A stretch of DNA of 64,000 nucleotides from Streptomyces liliiviolaceus (GTDB taxonomy: Bacteria > Actinomycetota > Actinomycetes > Streptomycetales > Streptomycetaceae), in contig NZ_JAGPYQ010000001.1 of assembly GCF_018070025.1 (NCBI RefSeq), forward strand, positions 1,550,001-1,614,000, given 5' to 3'. This document shows, piece by piece, positions 23,949 to 31,066 of the stretch (within the stretch, counting starts at the first letter, position 1; each line of letters begins with the position of its first letter). The position numbers and the translations under genes are program-made. The notes below the pieces were generated by a model. The model was not told the origin of the DNA. It saw nothing but the letters and a program-made list of their open reading frames with translations, and made no database searches.

Positions 23949-24941
23949 TCAGCCGATGCAGAGCACGAGCAGGCAGAGCTGCGACGGCGATGTCGCCGAC
24001 GGCGAGGGGCTGGCCGGTGGCGTCGCCGTTTCCGAGCCGCCCGTGCCGTCCGAGCCACTCGTCCCTTCGGTGTCGGCGGGTGCGGACGGCTGCTGTGACG
24101 CGCTGTCGGTCGGGTCCTGGGAGGACGACGACGAGGACGAAGCCGAGGTGGAAGCCGAAGAGGAGGGCGAGGACGCGCTGTCCGACCGCCGGTCGGACGC
24201 CGATGCCGTGCCCGGCGCGGACGCGTCCGGCCGGGAGCCCTGCGGGGCGACGGAGGACGGGGCGACCGTGCCCCGCTCGGCCGACCGGCCGGTCGCGGGC
24301 GACCGCGTGGACGCGTCCGCCGAGGACCGCCGGGTGTCGTCGGGCCGTGGCGCCGAGGGACGCGTGTACTCCGGCACCTCTTCCCCCATGGAGCCCGCGC
24401 CCGTCTTCGTGTTCGCGCCCGGGCCCGCGGCCTCCGGAGCCGACGCGGCCTCCGCGCGGTCGGCCGAGAGCCGGTCCATCGCGGTGAAGGTCAGACCGCC
24501 TCCGACGAGCGCGACGGCGGTCGCGACGACGGCCCGGCGCTGGTTCTTCTTCCAGCGGGCGCGCTGGCGGCGGCGCGCGGCCCGTCCCTGCGGTGCGGGC
24601 GTCGCCCCCTCGAAGCCGTCGAAGCCCTCGTGGTCGTACGCGCCGTCGTGGCCGTACGCGTCGGCGCCGTCCGTGCCGTGACCGGACGGGGCGGTGGCGG
24701 ACGCGGCGAGGGCGGGCAGGGCGGAGGCCGAGGGCTCCCACACCGAGACGTCCGGCACGTCCGGCGCATCCGAGGTGTCCGGGACATCGTCCGGCGTCGT
24801 GCCCGCGGCGGCCAGGGTGACCCGGGGCTGGACGGGGTGGCGGCTGACGGTGACCGGGGCTATGTCGGGGGCGTAGGCGCCGCATCCGGGGCACACCAGG
24901 GCGCCGTTGAGATGCCGACGACACGAGGAGCAGTAGTCCAT
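23949..24941 (-). CDS. SCO2400-family membrane protein with N-terminal zinc ribbon
   Basis: 330 residues from an ATG at 24941 with AGGAAG seven bases upstream. MDYCSSCRRHLNGALVCPGCGAYAPDIAP is the N-terminal C-x2-C...C-x2-C zinc-ribbon that defines this Streptomyces family. A Pro/Ala/Asp-rich linker, a basic patch (RRRQRARWKKNQRR, about 148-161), one membrane span (AVVATAVALVGGGLTFTAM) and a long extracytoplasmic Ser/Thr/Pro/Asp-rich tail follow. It ends in the hydrophobic LCLLVLCIG. The function is unknown. Confidence 0.75.
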   Translation of the reverse strand: MDYCSSCRRHLNGALVCPGCGAYAPDIAPVTVSRHPVQPRVTLAAAGTTPDDVPDTSDAPDVPDVSVWEPSASALPALAASATAPSGHGTDGADAYGHDGAYDHEGFDGFEGATPAPQGRAARRRQRARWKKNQRRAVVATAVALVGGGLTFTAMDRLSADRAEAASAPEAAGPGANTKTGAGSMGEEVPEYTRPSAPRPDDTRRSSADASTRSPATGRSAERGTVAPSSVAPQGSRPDASAPGTASASDRRSDSASSPSSSASTSASSSSSSSQDPTDSASQQPSAPADTEGTSGSDGTGGSETATPPASPSPSATSPSQLCLLVLCIG

Positions 24942-25147
24942 CAGCGTCTTCCTGAGTTGACTGGGCGCCGCCCCGCCGGTTCCCTGCCCGGTCATGGTCG
25001 TACGTGGGTACGTGGGGTCGAACGCCAGCCACGCTAACCAGGCCGCCGAGGCACTGTGTGCAGCCTGTGTGACGCTCCTGCGCAAATTCGCCGGGGGCCC
25101 GAGGGCAATGCCGCGCGCATCAGGACATCGCGCCCGCCCGCCTCCGG

Positions 25148-25167
25148 AGGGGTGCGGGGAACCGCGC
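25148..25167 (-). repeat. Variant reverse copy of the dispersed 20-bp element
   Basis: Two mismatches from the element, in the 264-base gap just downstream of the MerR gene stop (25206, minus strand). Position beside a 3' end matches the other copies. Confidence 0.6.
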
Positions 25168-25205
25168 GGCCGGCCGCCGCGCACCCGCGCACCCGCGCGG
25201 CCGGG

Positions 25206-25553
25206 TCAGGGCGTCCCGGGGCCGTCCGGCGCCGCATGACCCGCCGCGCGCCGGTACTCGGCGTTGATCCGCTGTGCTTCCTCCAACTGGTCCTCAAGGA
25301 TCACGATCCGGCAGGCGGCCTCGACCGGGGTGCCCCGGTCGACCAGCTCGCGCGCACGGGCGGCGATCCGGAGCTGGTAGCGGGAGTACCGCCGGTGCCC
25401 GCCCTCGGAACGCAGTGGAGTGATGAGCCTGGCCTCCCCGATGGCCCGCAGGAAACCAGGAGTGGTGCCGAGCATCTCGGCGGCCCGGCCCATCGTGTAC
25501 GCGGGGTAGTCGTCGTCGTCCAGTCGATCGCCCAGCGGATTCTCTGCTGTCAT
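25206..25553 (-). CDS. MerR-family helix-turn-helix regulator
   Basis: 115 residues from an ATG at 25553 after GAGGTGA. The winged helix-turn-helix covers about 16-85: AYTMGRAAEMLGTTPGFLRAIGEARLI, then PLRSEGGHRRYSRYQLRIAARARELVDRGTPVEAA, the typical MerR recognition segment. A short coiled-coil (ILEDQLEEAQRINAEYRRA) is all that follows, so there is no effector domain or metal-binding cysteine. Small MerR proteins of this type in Streptomyces are often developmental or stress regulators. The target is unknown. Confidence 0.85.
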   Translation of the reverse strand: MTAENPLGDRLDDDDYPAYTMGRAAEMLGTTPGFLRAIGEARLITPLRSEGGHRRYSRYQLRIAARARELVDRGTPVEAACRIVILEDQLEEAQRINAEYRRAAGHAAPDGPGTP

Positions 25554-25762
25554 GTCACCTCGTTCTGCAACGCGTCCAGGGGCCCCGGTGCCTTACGGCA
25601 CCAGGGCCCCGAGGGAAATTGAACACCATCCGCCGACGCCGCCGTCGCGCCGACCTTCTGTACCGCCGCCCGGCCCGGGAGAGGGCGGGGAGTACGGGGA
25701 CCGTGCCCGCGCACGTGCCCTCGTGCCGTCTCCATGGGAGGTGGGCAGGAGCGGGCGCTGGA

Positions 25763-25768
25763 TAGAAT
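25763..25768 (+). promoter_or_regulatory. -10 element suggesting a leaderless transcript
   Basis: TAGAAT matches the -10 consensus and lies nine bases before the ATG at 25777, so transcription would start at or within a base or two of the start codon. No ribosome binding site precedes that ATG, which agrees with a leaderless mRNA. A convincing -35 is not seen. Confidence 0.45.
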
Positions 25769-25776
25769 CGGCTTCC

Positions 25777-26196
25777 ATGTCGAACCCTGACGAACTGCTC
25801 GTCGGTATCTCAGCCCTGGTGGAGTCCGGGCAGAGCAATCGGATGTCGCTGACCGTGGTCGCCGGTGGTGCTGTCATCACCGGCAGACTGGCTCCCGAGG
25901 CCGTGTGGCGGGAACGGGTCTCCGAGGTGCTGAAGGACTCCGACCATCTGGGCGCCTTCTCCGGTGTCTTCCTCGCGGACCGGCCGCAGGACCGTACCGG
26001 CTCCGCCGACCCTGACGGCTCCGCCGGCCCCGACGGCCACGCCGGGCGTGGCGGGGCGCCCACCCATCTGCACTTCCATCTCGCCCGGATCCTCCAGGGC
26101 AATGTCGGGATTCCCGAGACCGGCGGGATGTACCGCGTCGCGATCACCGATGTCAGCGCCTGGACCGTGGGCGACTTCAGCTACTCCGACCACTGA
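25777..26196 (+). CDS. Conserved hypothetical protein, distantly GvpU-like
   Basis: 139 residues from an ATG at 25777. The frame is open further upstream, but the region before 25777 has promoter-like sequence. The N-terminal half (LVGISALVESGQSNRMSLTVVAGGAVITGRLAPEAVWRERV) and the C-terminal half (THLHFHLARI, then GMYRVAITDVSAWTVGDFS) have the strand pattern I associate with the gas-vesicle accessory protein GvpU, but similarity is weak. No other gas-vesicle gene is in the window. A Gly/Asp/Ala-rich loop near 67-98 separates the halves. Confidence 0.5.
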   Translation: MSNPDELLVGISALVESGQSNRMSLTVVAGGAVITGRLAPEAVWRERVSEVLKDSDHLGAFSGVFLADRPQDRTGSADPDGSAGPDGHAGRGGAPTHLHFHLARILQGNVGIPETGGMYRVAITDVSAWTVGDFSYSDH

Positions 26197-26231
26197 GCCA
26201 CCGGTACCCGCCGTACCCCCCGACAAATGAC

Positions 26232-26267
26232 GAAGGGCCCTGCCGACGTGCGTCGGCAGGGCCCTTC
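26232..26267. terminator. Strong bidirectional terminator
   Basis: GAAGGGCCCTGCCGAC and GTCGGCAGGGCCCTTC form a perfect 16-bp stem around a GTGC loop, between convergent genes ending at 26196 and 26313. Confidence 0.85.
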
Positions 26268-26312
26268 ACCGTTCTGCGGTTCTGCGGGGCAGCAGATCAG
26301 CAGGTCAGTGGT

Positions 26313-26666
26313 TCAGCGGGTGACGCCCGCGTCGGTGCTCGCGGGAGCGGGCGCGGACGGCTCGGCCTCGCCGAGCATCGCCGAGGCGTTCTGCAGCGGG
26401 GTCAGGGCGGGCGGCGCGGCGGGCGCGGGCTCCTGGAGGCTGCGGCAGGTGAAACCGAGCCGGGTCATGGCCCGGGTGACCTCCGCGCCGGTGAAGTCGC
26501 GGCGGTCCTGCCGGGTGATGATCTCGCCGACCTGCTTGACCGGGTACTGGCGGCGGCCGATGAGCACGGACTCACCCGTGATGGCCTCGGGCTTGACGCC
26601 CTTCATCGAGTCCAGCACCCCGTTCTTGGTGAGGTCGAACGGGAACCGGGCGATGACACAGCGCAT
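26313..26666 (-). CDS. SCO5918-family protein
   Basis: 117 residues. MRCVIARFPFDLTKNGVLDSMKG, then ESVLIGRRQYPVKQVGEIITRQDRRDFTGAEVTRAMTRLGFTC is the conserved core of this Streptomyces family, which sits next to the cold-shock DEAD-box helicase and CspA genes, as here. The last 40 residues are a variable Ala/Pro tail. The function is not established; gene order suggests a role in RNA metabolism or cold adaptation. It lies 212 bases downstream of the helicase gene on the same strand. Confidence 0.8.
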   Translation of the reverse strand: MRCVIARFPFDLTKNGVLDSMKGVKPEAITGESVLIGRRQYPVKQVGEIITRQDRRDFTGAEVTRAMTRLGFTCRSLQEPAPAAPPALTPLQNASAMLGEAEPSAPAPASTDAGVTR

Positions 26667-26878
26667 GATGCCTCACAGACAGAGAGGGAGGAGGGGCCGA
26701 CCCGGGACGGGGGCGGGGTGGAGCAGCCGGACGGGGCGAGGGCTTCCACTGGGGGCTTCCACCGGGGGACGGTACCCGCCGCGGAGGCCGGCCGGGGCGG
26801 CGGGCTGCCGTGACCGCGTCACGTGCCCGGCCGGCCCCACCGGTCCGCGCGAGCGGCACCGCGCCCCGGGCGGAGCGC

Positions 26879-28426
26879 TCAGGCAGCCGCGTCGACGGCG
26901 GGCGGGCGCGGCGCCGAACGGCGTGCCGCGTCGCCCGTGGAACGGCTCCGGCCGCCGCGCCCGCGCCGGCCGCGGGACGCCGCGCCGGGTGCGGAGGAGG
27001 TGCTGCGCCGGGTCCGCTCGGAGGCGGGCGCCGTGATGGTGACCGGGATGCCCGAGGGGGCCTGGGCGCCGGTGATGCGGCTCAGCTCGGCTTCGCCCGA
27101 ACGGACCTGGGTGGTCGTCGGGTTGATGCCCGCGGCGGCCATCAGACGGCTCATGTCGCGGCGCTGGTTGGGGGTCACCAGTGTGACCACGCTGCCGGAC
27201 TCGCCCGCGCGGGCCGTACGGCCGCCGCGGTGCAGGTAGTCCTTGTGGTCGGTGGGCGGGTCGACGTTCACGACGAGGTCGAGGTTGTCGACGTGGATGC
27301 CGCGCGCCGCGACGTTGGTCGCCACCAGTACCGTCACATGCCCGGACTTGAAGCGGGACAGGGTCCGGGTGCGCTGCGGCTGGGACTTGCCGCCGTGCAG
27401 GGCCGCGGCCCGCACCCCGCTGTTCAGCAGGTGGTCGGTCAGCCGGTCCACCGCGTGCTTGGTGTCCAGGAACATGATCACGCGGCCTTCGCGGGCCGCG
27501 ATCTCGGTGGTCGTGCGCTGCTTGTCCGCGCCGTGCACGTGCAGGACGTGGTGCTCCATGGTGGTCACGGCGCCCGCGGACGGGTCGACGGAGTGGACCA
27601 CGGGGTCGGTCAGGTAGCGGCGGACCAGCAGGTCGACGTTGCGGTCGAGCGTGGCCGAGAACAGCATCCGCTGGCCGCCGGGCCGTACCTGGTCGAGCAG
27701 CGCGGTGACCTGCGGCATGAAGCCCATGTCGGTCATCTGGTCGGCCTCGTCCAGGACCGTGACGGCGACCTGGTCCAGGCGGCAGTCGCCACGGTTGATG
27801 AGGTCGGTGAGCCGGCCGGGCGTCGCGACGACGACCTCGGCGCCGGCGCGCAGCGCACCGGCCTGCTTGCCGATCGACATGCCGCCGACGACGGTGGTCA
27901 GCCGCAGCCGCAGGGAGCGGGCGTACGGGGTGAGCGCGTCGGTGACCTGCTGGGCCAGCTCGCGGGTGGGCACGAGGACCAGGGCCAGCGGCTGCCTCGG
28001 CTCGGCGCGCAGGCCCGCCGTACGGGCGAGCATCGCGAGGCCGAAGGCGAGGGTCTTGCCCGAGCCGGTGCGACCGCGGCCGAGCACGTCACGGCCGGCG
28101 AGGGAGTTCGGCAGGGTCGCGCCCTGGATCGGGAAGGGCACGGTCACGCCCTCGTGGGCGAGCGCGTCCAGCAGCTGCGCCGGCATGTCGAGATCGGCGA
28201 ACGCCTCGACGGCGGGCAGGGCCGGGGTGATCGTCTTCGGCAGCGCGAACTCGCCCTGGGGCGCGCTCTGCCGGCGGCCGTAGCCGCCGCCGCTGTAGCC
28301 GCTGTGGCCGCCGTTGTCGGAACGGCGCGGGGAGCCGGAGCGGCCACCGCCACCGCTGCGGCCGGCGCTCGGATTTCCGGCGCCGCGGGTACGGGAGTAG
28401 CGGTCGTTCGTGCGCGTGCGGTTCAC
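26879..28426 (-). CDS. DEAD-box RNA helicase (cold-shock type)
   Basis: 515 residues from a GTG at 28426 with AAGGAAGG upstream. After an Arg/Gly/Ser-rich N-terminus, all DEAD-box motifs are present: Q motif (VPFPIQGATLP), motif I GRGRTGSGKT, PTRELAQQ, VVATPGRL, DEAD in VTVLDEADQMTD, SAT in MLFSATLDRN, then ATNVAARGIHVDNLDLVVN and HRGGRTARAGESG. The C-terminal 70 residues are Arg/Ser-rich RNA-binding tail. It probably unwinds structured mRNA at low temperature. The 265-base region between it and the cspA-like terminator is moderately A/T-rich and probably holds its promoter and a long leader. Confidence 0.93.
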   Translation of the reverse strand: MNRTRTNDRYSRTRGAGNPSAGRSGGGGRSGSPRRSDNGGHSGYSGGGYGRRQSAPQGEFALPKTITPALPAVEAFADLDMPAQLLDALAHEGVTVPFPIQGATLPNSLAGRDVLGRGRTGSGKTLAFGLAMLARTAGLRAEPRQPLALVLVPTRELAQQVTDALTPYARSLRLRLTTVVGGMSIGKQAGALRAGAEVVVATPGRLTDLINRGDCRLDQVAVTVLDEADQMTDMGFMPQVTALLDQVRPGGQRMLFSATLDRNVDLLVRRYLTDPVVHSVDPSAGAVTTMEHHVLHVHGADKQRTTTEIAAREGRVIMFLDTKHAVDRLTDHLLNSGVRAAALHGGKSQPQRTRTLSRFKSGHVTVLVATNVAARGIHVDNLDLVVNVDPPTDHKDYLHRGGRTARAGESGSVVTLVTPNQRRDMSRLMAAAGINPTTTQVRSGEAELSRITGAQAPSGIPVTITAPASERTRRSTSSAPGAASRGRRGRGGRSRSTGDAARRSAPRPPAVDAAA

Positions 28427-28697
28427 GTGGAACCTTCCTTGACATGGCACGTATCAAGGAATTCCCGCGGGGAACGAACAGCGCAGAGAATTGCAAGAAC
28501 GAGCCGAATTAATGGGGAGCCGAATCGGTTGGAATATCGAAACGGCGGGGAATGTACGCGAGAGGCCTCGCCGGAGCGCGTTGCGCGTTTCCTGGGACGG
28601 GGCCGGTCGTTCCGTGCGGGTGGCTCCGACGGATTTTCATCCGGAGCTCGGACGGAGGACCCCGTGGAGCGGGTCGCGAATCCCCTGGAATGCAGCG

Positions 28698-28733
28698 AGC
28701 TGGGGCCCGCACCCCAAGGTGCGGGCCCCAGCT
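28698..28733. terminator. Terminator of the cold-shock protein gene
   Basis: AGCTGGGGCCCGCACC and GGTGCGGGCCCCAGCT form a perfect 16-bp stem with a CCAA loop, 18 bases past the stop of the minus-strand cold-shock gene. Confidence 0.85.
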
Positions 28734-28751
28734 GCGAAGTGCGTGCCGACG

Positions 28752-28955
28752 TCAGGCGGGAACGATGTTCTCGGCCGTCGGGCCCTTCTGGCCCTGCGCG
28801 ATGTCGAACGTGACCTTCTGGCCCTCGTTCAGCTCGCGGAAGCCCGAAGCCGCGATGTTCGAGTAGTGGGCGAAGACGTCGGCGCCGCCGCCGTCCTGCT
28901 CGATGAAGCCGAAGCCCTTTTCGCTGTTGAACCACTTCACGGTACCGGAAGCCAT
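28752..28955 (-). CDS. Cold-shock protein (CspA family)
   Basis: 67 residues from an ATG at 28955 with AAGGAGAC upstream. It has the canonical RNP motifs [15 protein letters not shown] and DVFAHYS, and the terminal [13 protein letters not shown]. It is a single-stranded nucleic acid binding RNA chaperone. With the DEAD-box helicase and SCO5918-family protein it forms a conserved Streptomyces neighbourhood, but strong terminators show it is transcribed separately. An inverted repeat and a TTGACA lie about 100-135 bases upstream. Confidence 0.95.
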   Translation of the reverse strand: MASGTVKWFNSEKGFGFIEQDGGGADVFAHYSNIAASGFRELNEGQKVTFDIAQGQKGPTAENIVPA

Positions 28956-29053
28956 TTTGTCTCCTTCGGGGCGGTGCGTCGGGGCGCACACCGTGTGCGC
29001 TCCGTGTCGCCGTGATGATCACCCCACCGGAAATGCAACCGGAGCCATAAAGG

Positions 29054-29091
29054 ATCCCCACCCGTACTGAACTGGTGGGGATGCCTGTCAA
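29054..29091 (-). promoter_or_regulatory. Cold-shock gene promoter with an inverted repeat
   Basis: On the minus strand TTGACA (29091-29086) is a perfect -35. A perfect 9-bp inverted repeat (ATCCCCACC at 29054-29062 with GGTGGGGAT at 29074-29082, 11-base loop) begins four bases after it and covers the place where the -10 and transcription start should be. It could be an operator or a structure at the 5' end of the roughly 100-base leader. The rest of 29092-29310 shows nothing definite. Confidence 0.5.
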
Positions 29092-29310
29092 GATTTTCGG
29101 GAACCACAACATGCAACTGACATCGAGAGTAGCACGCTGCGATCGGGAGTGCGGGATGAGTTATTTCACTCAGCCTGTCGAGTAAGTAATTGTCATCGCG
29201 CGTGGGGGTCAATTCTCATGTGGTCGGCACAGGTATTGGACTGCCCGGGGGCATGGTTTCCGTGCCGCCGCCGGGTGGGGTTTTGGCCGCGGGCCCGGTG
29301 GGGGCTGGTC

Positions 29311-29359
29311 GCGCAGTTCCCCGCGCCCCTGTCTCAGGGGCCTGCGGCCCTGAGACAGG
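29311..29359. repeat. Dispersed 20-bp element joined to a 12-bp hairpin after the lipase gene
   Basis: A perfect forward copy (29311-29330) overlaps a perfect inverted repeat CCTGTCTCAGGG (29328-29339) and CCCTGAGACAGG (29348-29359). It lies 20 bases past the lipase stop (minus strand) and probably ends that transcript. Confidence 0.75.
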
Positions 29360-29378
29360 GGTCTGCGGGCGTCTCTCG

Positions 29379-30704
29379 TCAGGGCTGGACCGGGAGTGTT
29401 CGGCAGTTGGAGGTGGTGGGGGTGCCCGACAGGCGGTCCGTGAGCCAGTCGATGGCGGCCCCCTGGTCGGTCAGGAGCGGGGCGAAGTGGTTGAGCAGCG
29501 CGCTGCCCACGCCCGGCAGGATCACCGGCTTGTACGTGACGTCGGCGCCCTTGCCGCACCAGTCGACGGCGAGGTCCCGGGACTGGCCGTGCGGGACGAG
29601 GTTGTCGCTGACGCCCGTCGCGAGCCGGACCGGACCCGACGGCTTCAGCCTGCCGATGCGCTGACCGTCCAGGAACGTCTTGAGTTCGGGTGTGGTGGCG
29701 ATGATGTCGCTGATGGAGCGGCCGTCGGTCGTCCATTTGGTGCTCTTGGCGTAGCCGTAGCCGAAGAGGGCGTCACCGACGCACATGGTGGACAGATCGG
29801 TGAGGGCCGCCTTCCCGGCCGCGTTCAGATGCGACTCGGCGATCGGCTTCAGCTCCGGGTCGGACTGGAGGAAGCCGTTGAGGGACCAGCCCAGCGCACC
29901 GGCCAGCTCACTGCCGTCGATGGCCTTCGTCACCGCGGTCAGGTCGGCGGGCGGGGCGCCCGCGTAGGTTCCGGCGAGGGTGATGTCGGGGGCGTACGAG
30001 GACTGCAGTTCGGCGGCCGCGGCGGTCGCCCCGCCGCCCTGGCTGTAGCCGAACAGCCCGACCGGGGAGTCGGCGGTGACCGAGGCGCCGCCGAGCGAGC
30101 GGGCCGCGCGGACGGCGTCGAGGACCGCGTGCGCCTCGTCGACCCGGTCGACGTAGGTGTGCAGCCGGTCGGTCGCGCCCAGGCCGGCGTAGTCGGTGAC
30201 GACCACGGCGGCGCCCTTGGCGAGGAGCCGGTAGATCGACAGGTCCTCGTAGCCGACGGAGACCGTCTCGCCGTTGAACGACAGCGGGTGTTCGAGACCC
30301 ATGGACGCGGCGCACTGGTCGCCCTGGCCCAGGGTGCCGGGCGCCAGCGCGACCAGGGGCCGCGGTCCGCCGCCCTTCCAGCGGGCCGTCGGTTCGATGT
30401 ACGCCCCGGTGACGGCGACCGGCCCGCCGTTCGAGTCGGTGGACTTGTACATCAGCCGGGTCGCGGTGCCCGGCAGCGGTCCGTGGAGGCTGGGCAGGCT
30501 CAGGGCGAGCGGGAGCGGTTCGCTGCGCACGAGCGCGCCGTTCGCGGCGGGCAGGGTGGCCGGCGGGTTGTAGAAGGCGGGGATCGTGACGCCCCGGGAG
30601 ACGACCTCGTCCGTCGCCGTGGCGGCGGTGGCCGTGAGTGCCTGGGCGGTGAGGCAGGCGGCGGCGGTGACTGCCGCGGCCAGCAGTTTTCTGCGTGCGG
30701 GCAT
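29379..30704 (-). CDS. Secreted lipase (LIP-type alpha/beta hydrolase)
   Basis: 441 residues from an ATG at 30704 with AGGAGG upstream. A signal peptide (about 1-30: MPARRKLLAAAVTAAACLTA, then TATAATA) precedes a secretory-lipase domain (PF03583). The nucleophile elbow GYSQGG is near 223-228, with the preceding DYAGLGATD and a later region that should supply the catalytic Asp and His (DNLVPHGQSRD, LNHFAPL). Two pairs of cysteines suggest disulfides. It probably hydrolyses acylglycerols outside the cell. Two palindromes of TTAC-N6-GTAA form lie just upstream. Confidence 0.85.
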   Translation of the reverse strand: MPARRKLLAAAVTAAACLTAQALTATAATATDEVVSRGVTIPAFYNPPATLPAANGALVRSEPLPLALSLPSLHGPLPGTATRLMYKSTDSNGGPVAVTGAYIEPTARWKGGGPRPLVALAPGTLGQGDQCAASMGLEHPLSFNGETVSVGYEDLSIYRLLAKGAAVVVTDYAGLGATDRLHTYVDRVDEAHAVLDAVRAARSLGGASVTADSPVGLFGYSQGGGATAAAAELQSSYAPDITLAGTYAGAPPADLTAVTKAIDGSELAGALGWSLNGFLQSDPELKPIAESHLNAAGKAALTDLSTMCVGDALFGYGYAKSTKWTTDGRSISDIIATTPELKTFLDGQRIGRLKPSGPVRLATGVSDNLVPHGQSRDLAVDWCGKGADVTYKPVILPGVGSALLNHFAPLLTDQGAAIDWLTDRLSGTPTTSNCRTLPVQP

Positions 30705-30748
30705 GGCGAACCTCCTGTGGAGCGGCCGACAGGTGAAAGTCCGCCTGG

Positions 30749-30807
30749 AACTTACCTGCCAGTAAGTTACTCGTGGTAGCAGCAGGAAGGTTACGGTTCG
30801 GTAACTT
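30749..30807. promoter_or_regulatory. Two TTAC-N6-GTAA palindromes upstream of the lipase
   Basis: AACTTAC-N6-GTAAGTT (30749-30768) is a perfect palindrome. A second, AGGTTAC-N6-GTAACTT (30788-30807), has one mismatch; centres are 39 bases apart. This form is typical of TetR-type operators of lipid-responsive regulators. No tetR gene is in the window nearby. Confidence 0.55.
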
Positions 30808-30858
30808 GACGGGCTGTCTAATAGCGGGCCCGTTCCGGTCGCCCCGGAGGCCCGTCCG

Positions 30859-30915
30859 AAGCTGACGGGACGCGGACCGGAAGCTGACGGGAGCCAGACC
30901 AGAGGCTGACAGGAC
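30859..30915 (+). repeat. Three degenerate copies of GAAGCTGACGGGAC
   Basis: Copies at 30859-30872, 30881-30894 and 30902-30915, spaced 22 and 21 bases (two helical turns), in the 362-base region between the lipase and MMPL genes. They could be direct-repeat binding sites; no regulator is known to me for this sequence. Confidence 0.45.
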
Positions 30916-31066
30916 GGCCCCGCCCGTCGTCCCGAAGAGGGAGCCGGGAGCCTGTTCCTACTGCGTACCGAGTAGCGAAATGTGTCGGCAGACGCACGAC
31001 GACAGGACGGGTCTCCACCGGACAGCCTGGAGGGACATTCGGCACCAGATGTGGAGACCTCCTGCC

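Noticed and set aside
23590..25032. 480-codon minus-strand frame across the SCO2400-family gene
   Set aside because: Out of frame with the zinc-ribbon protein; Arg/Gly-rich shadow only.
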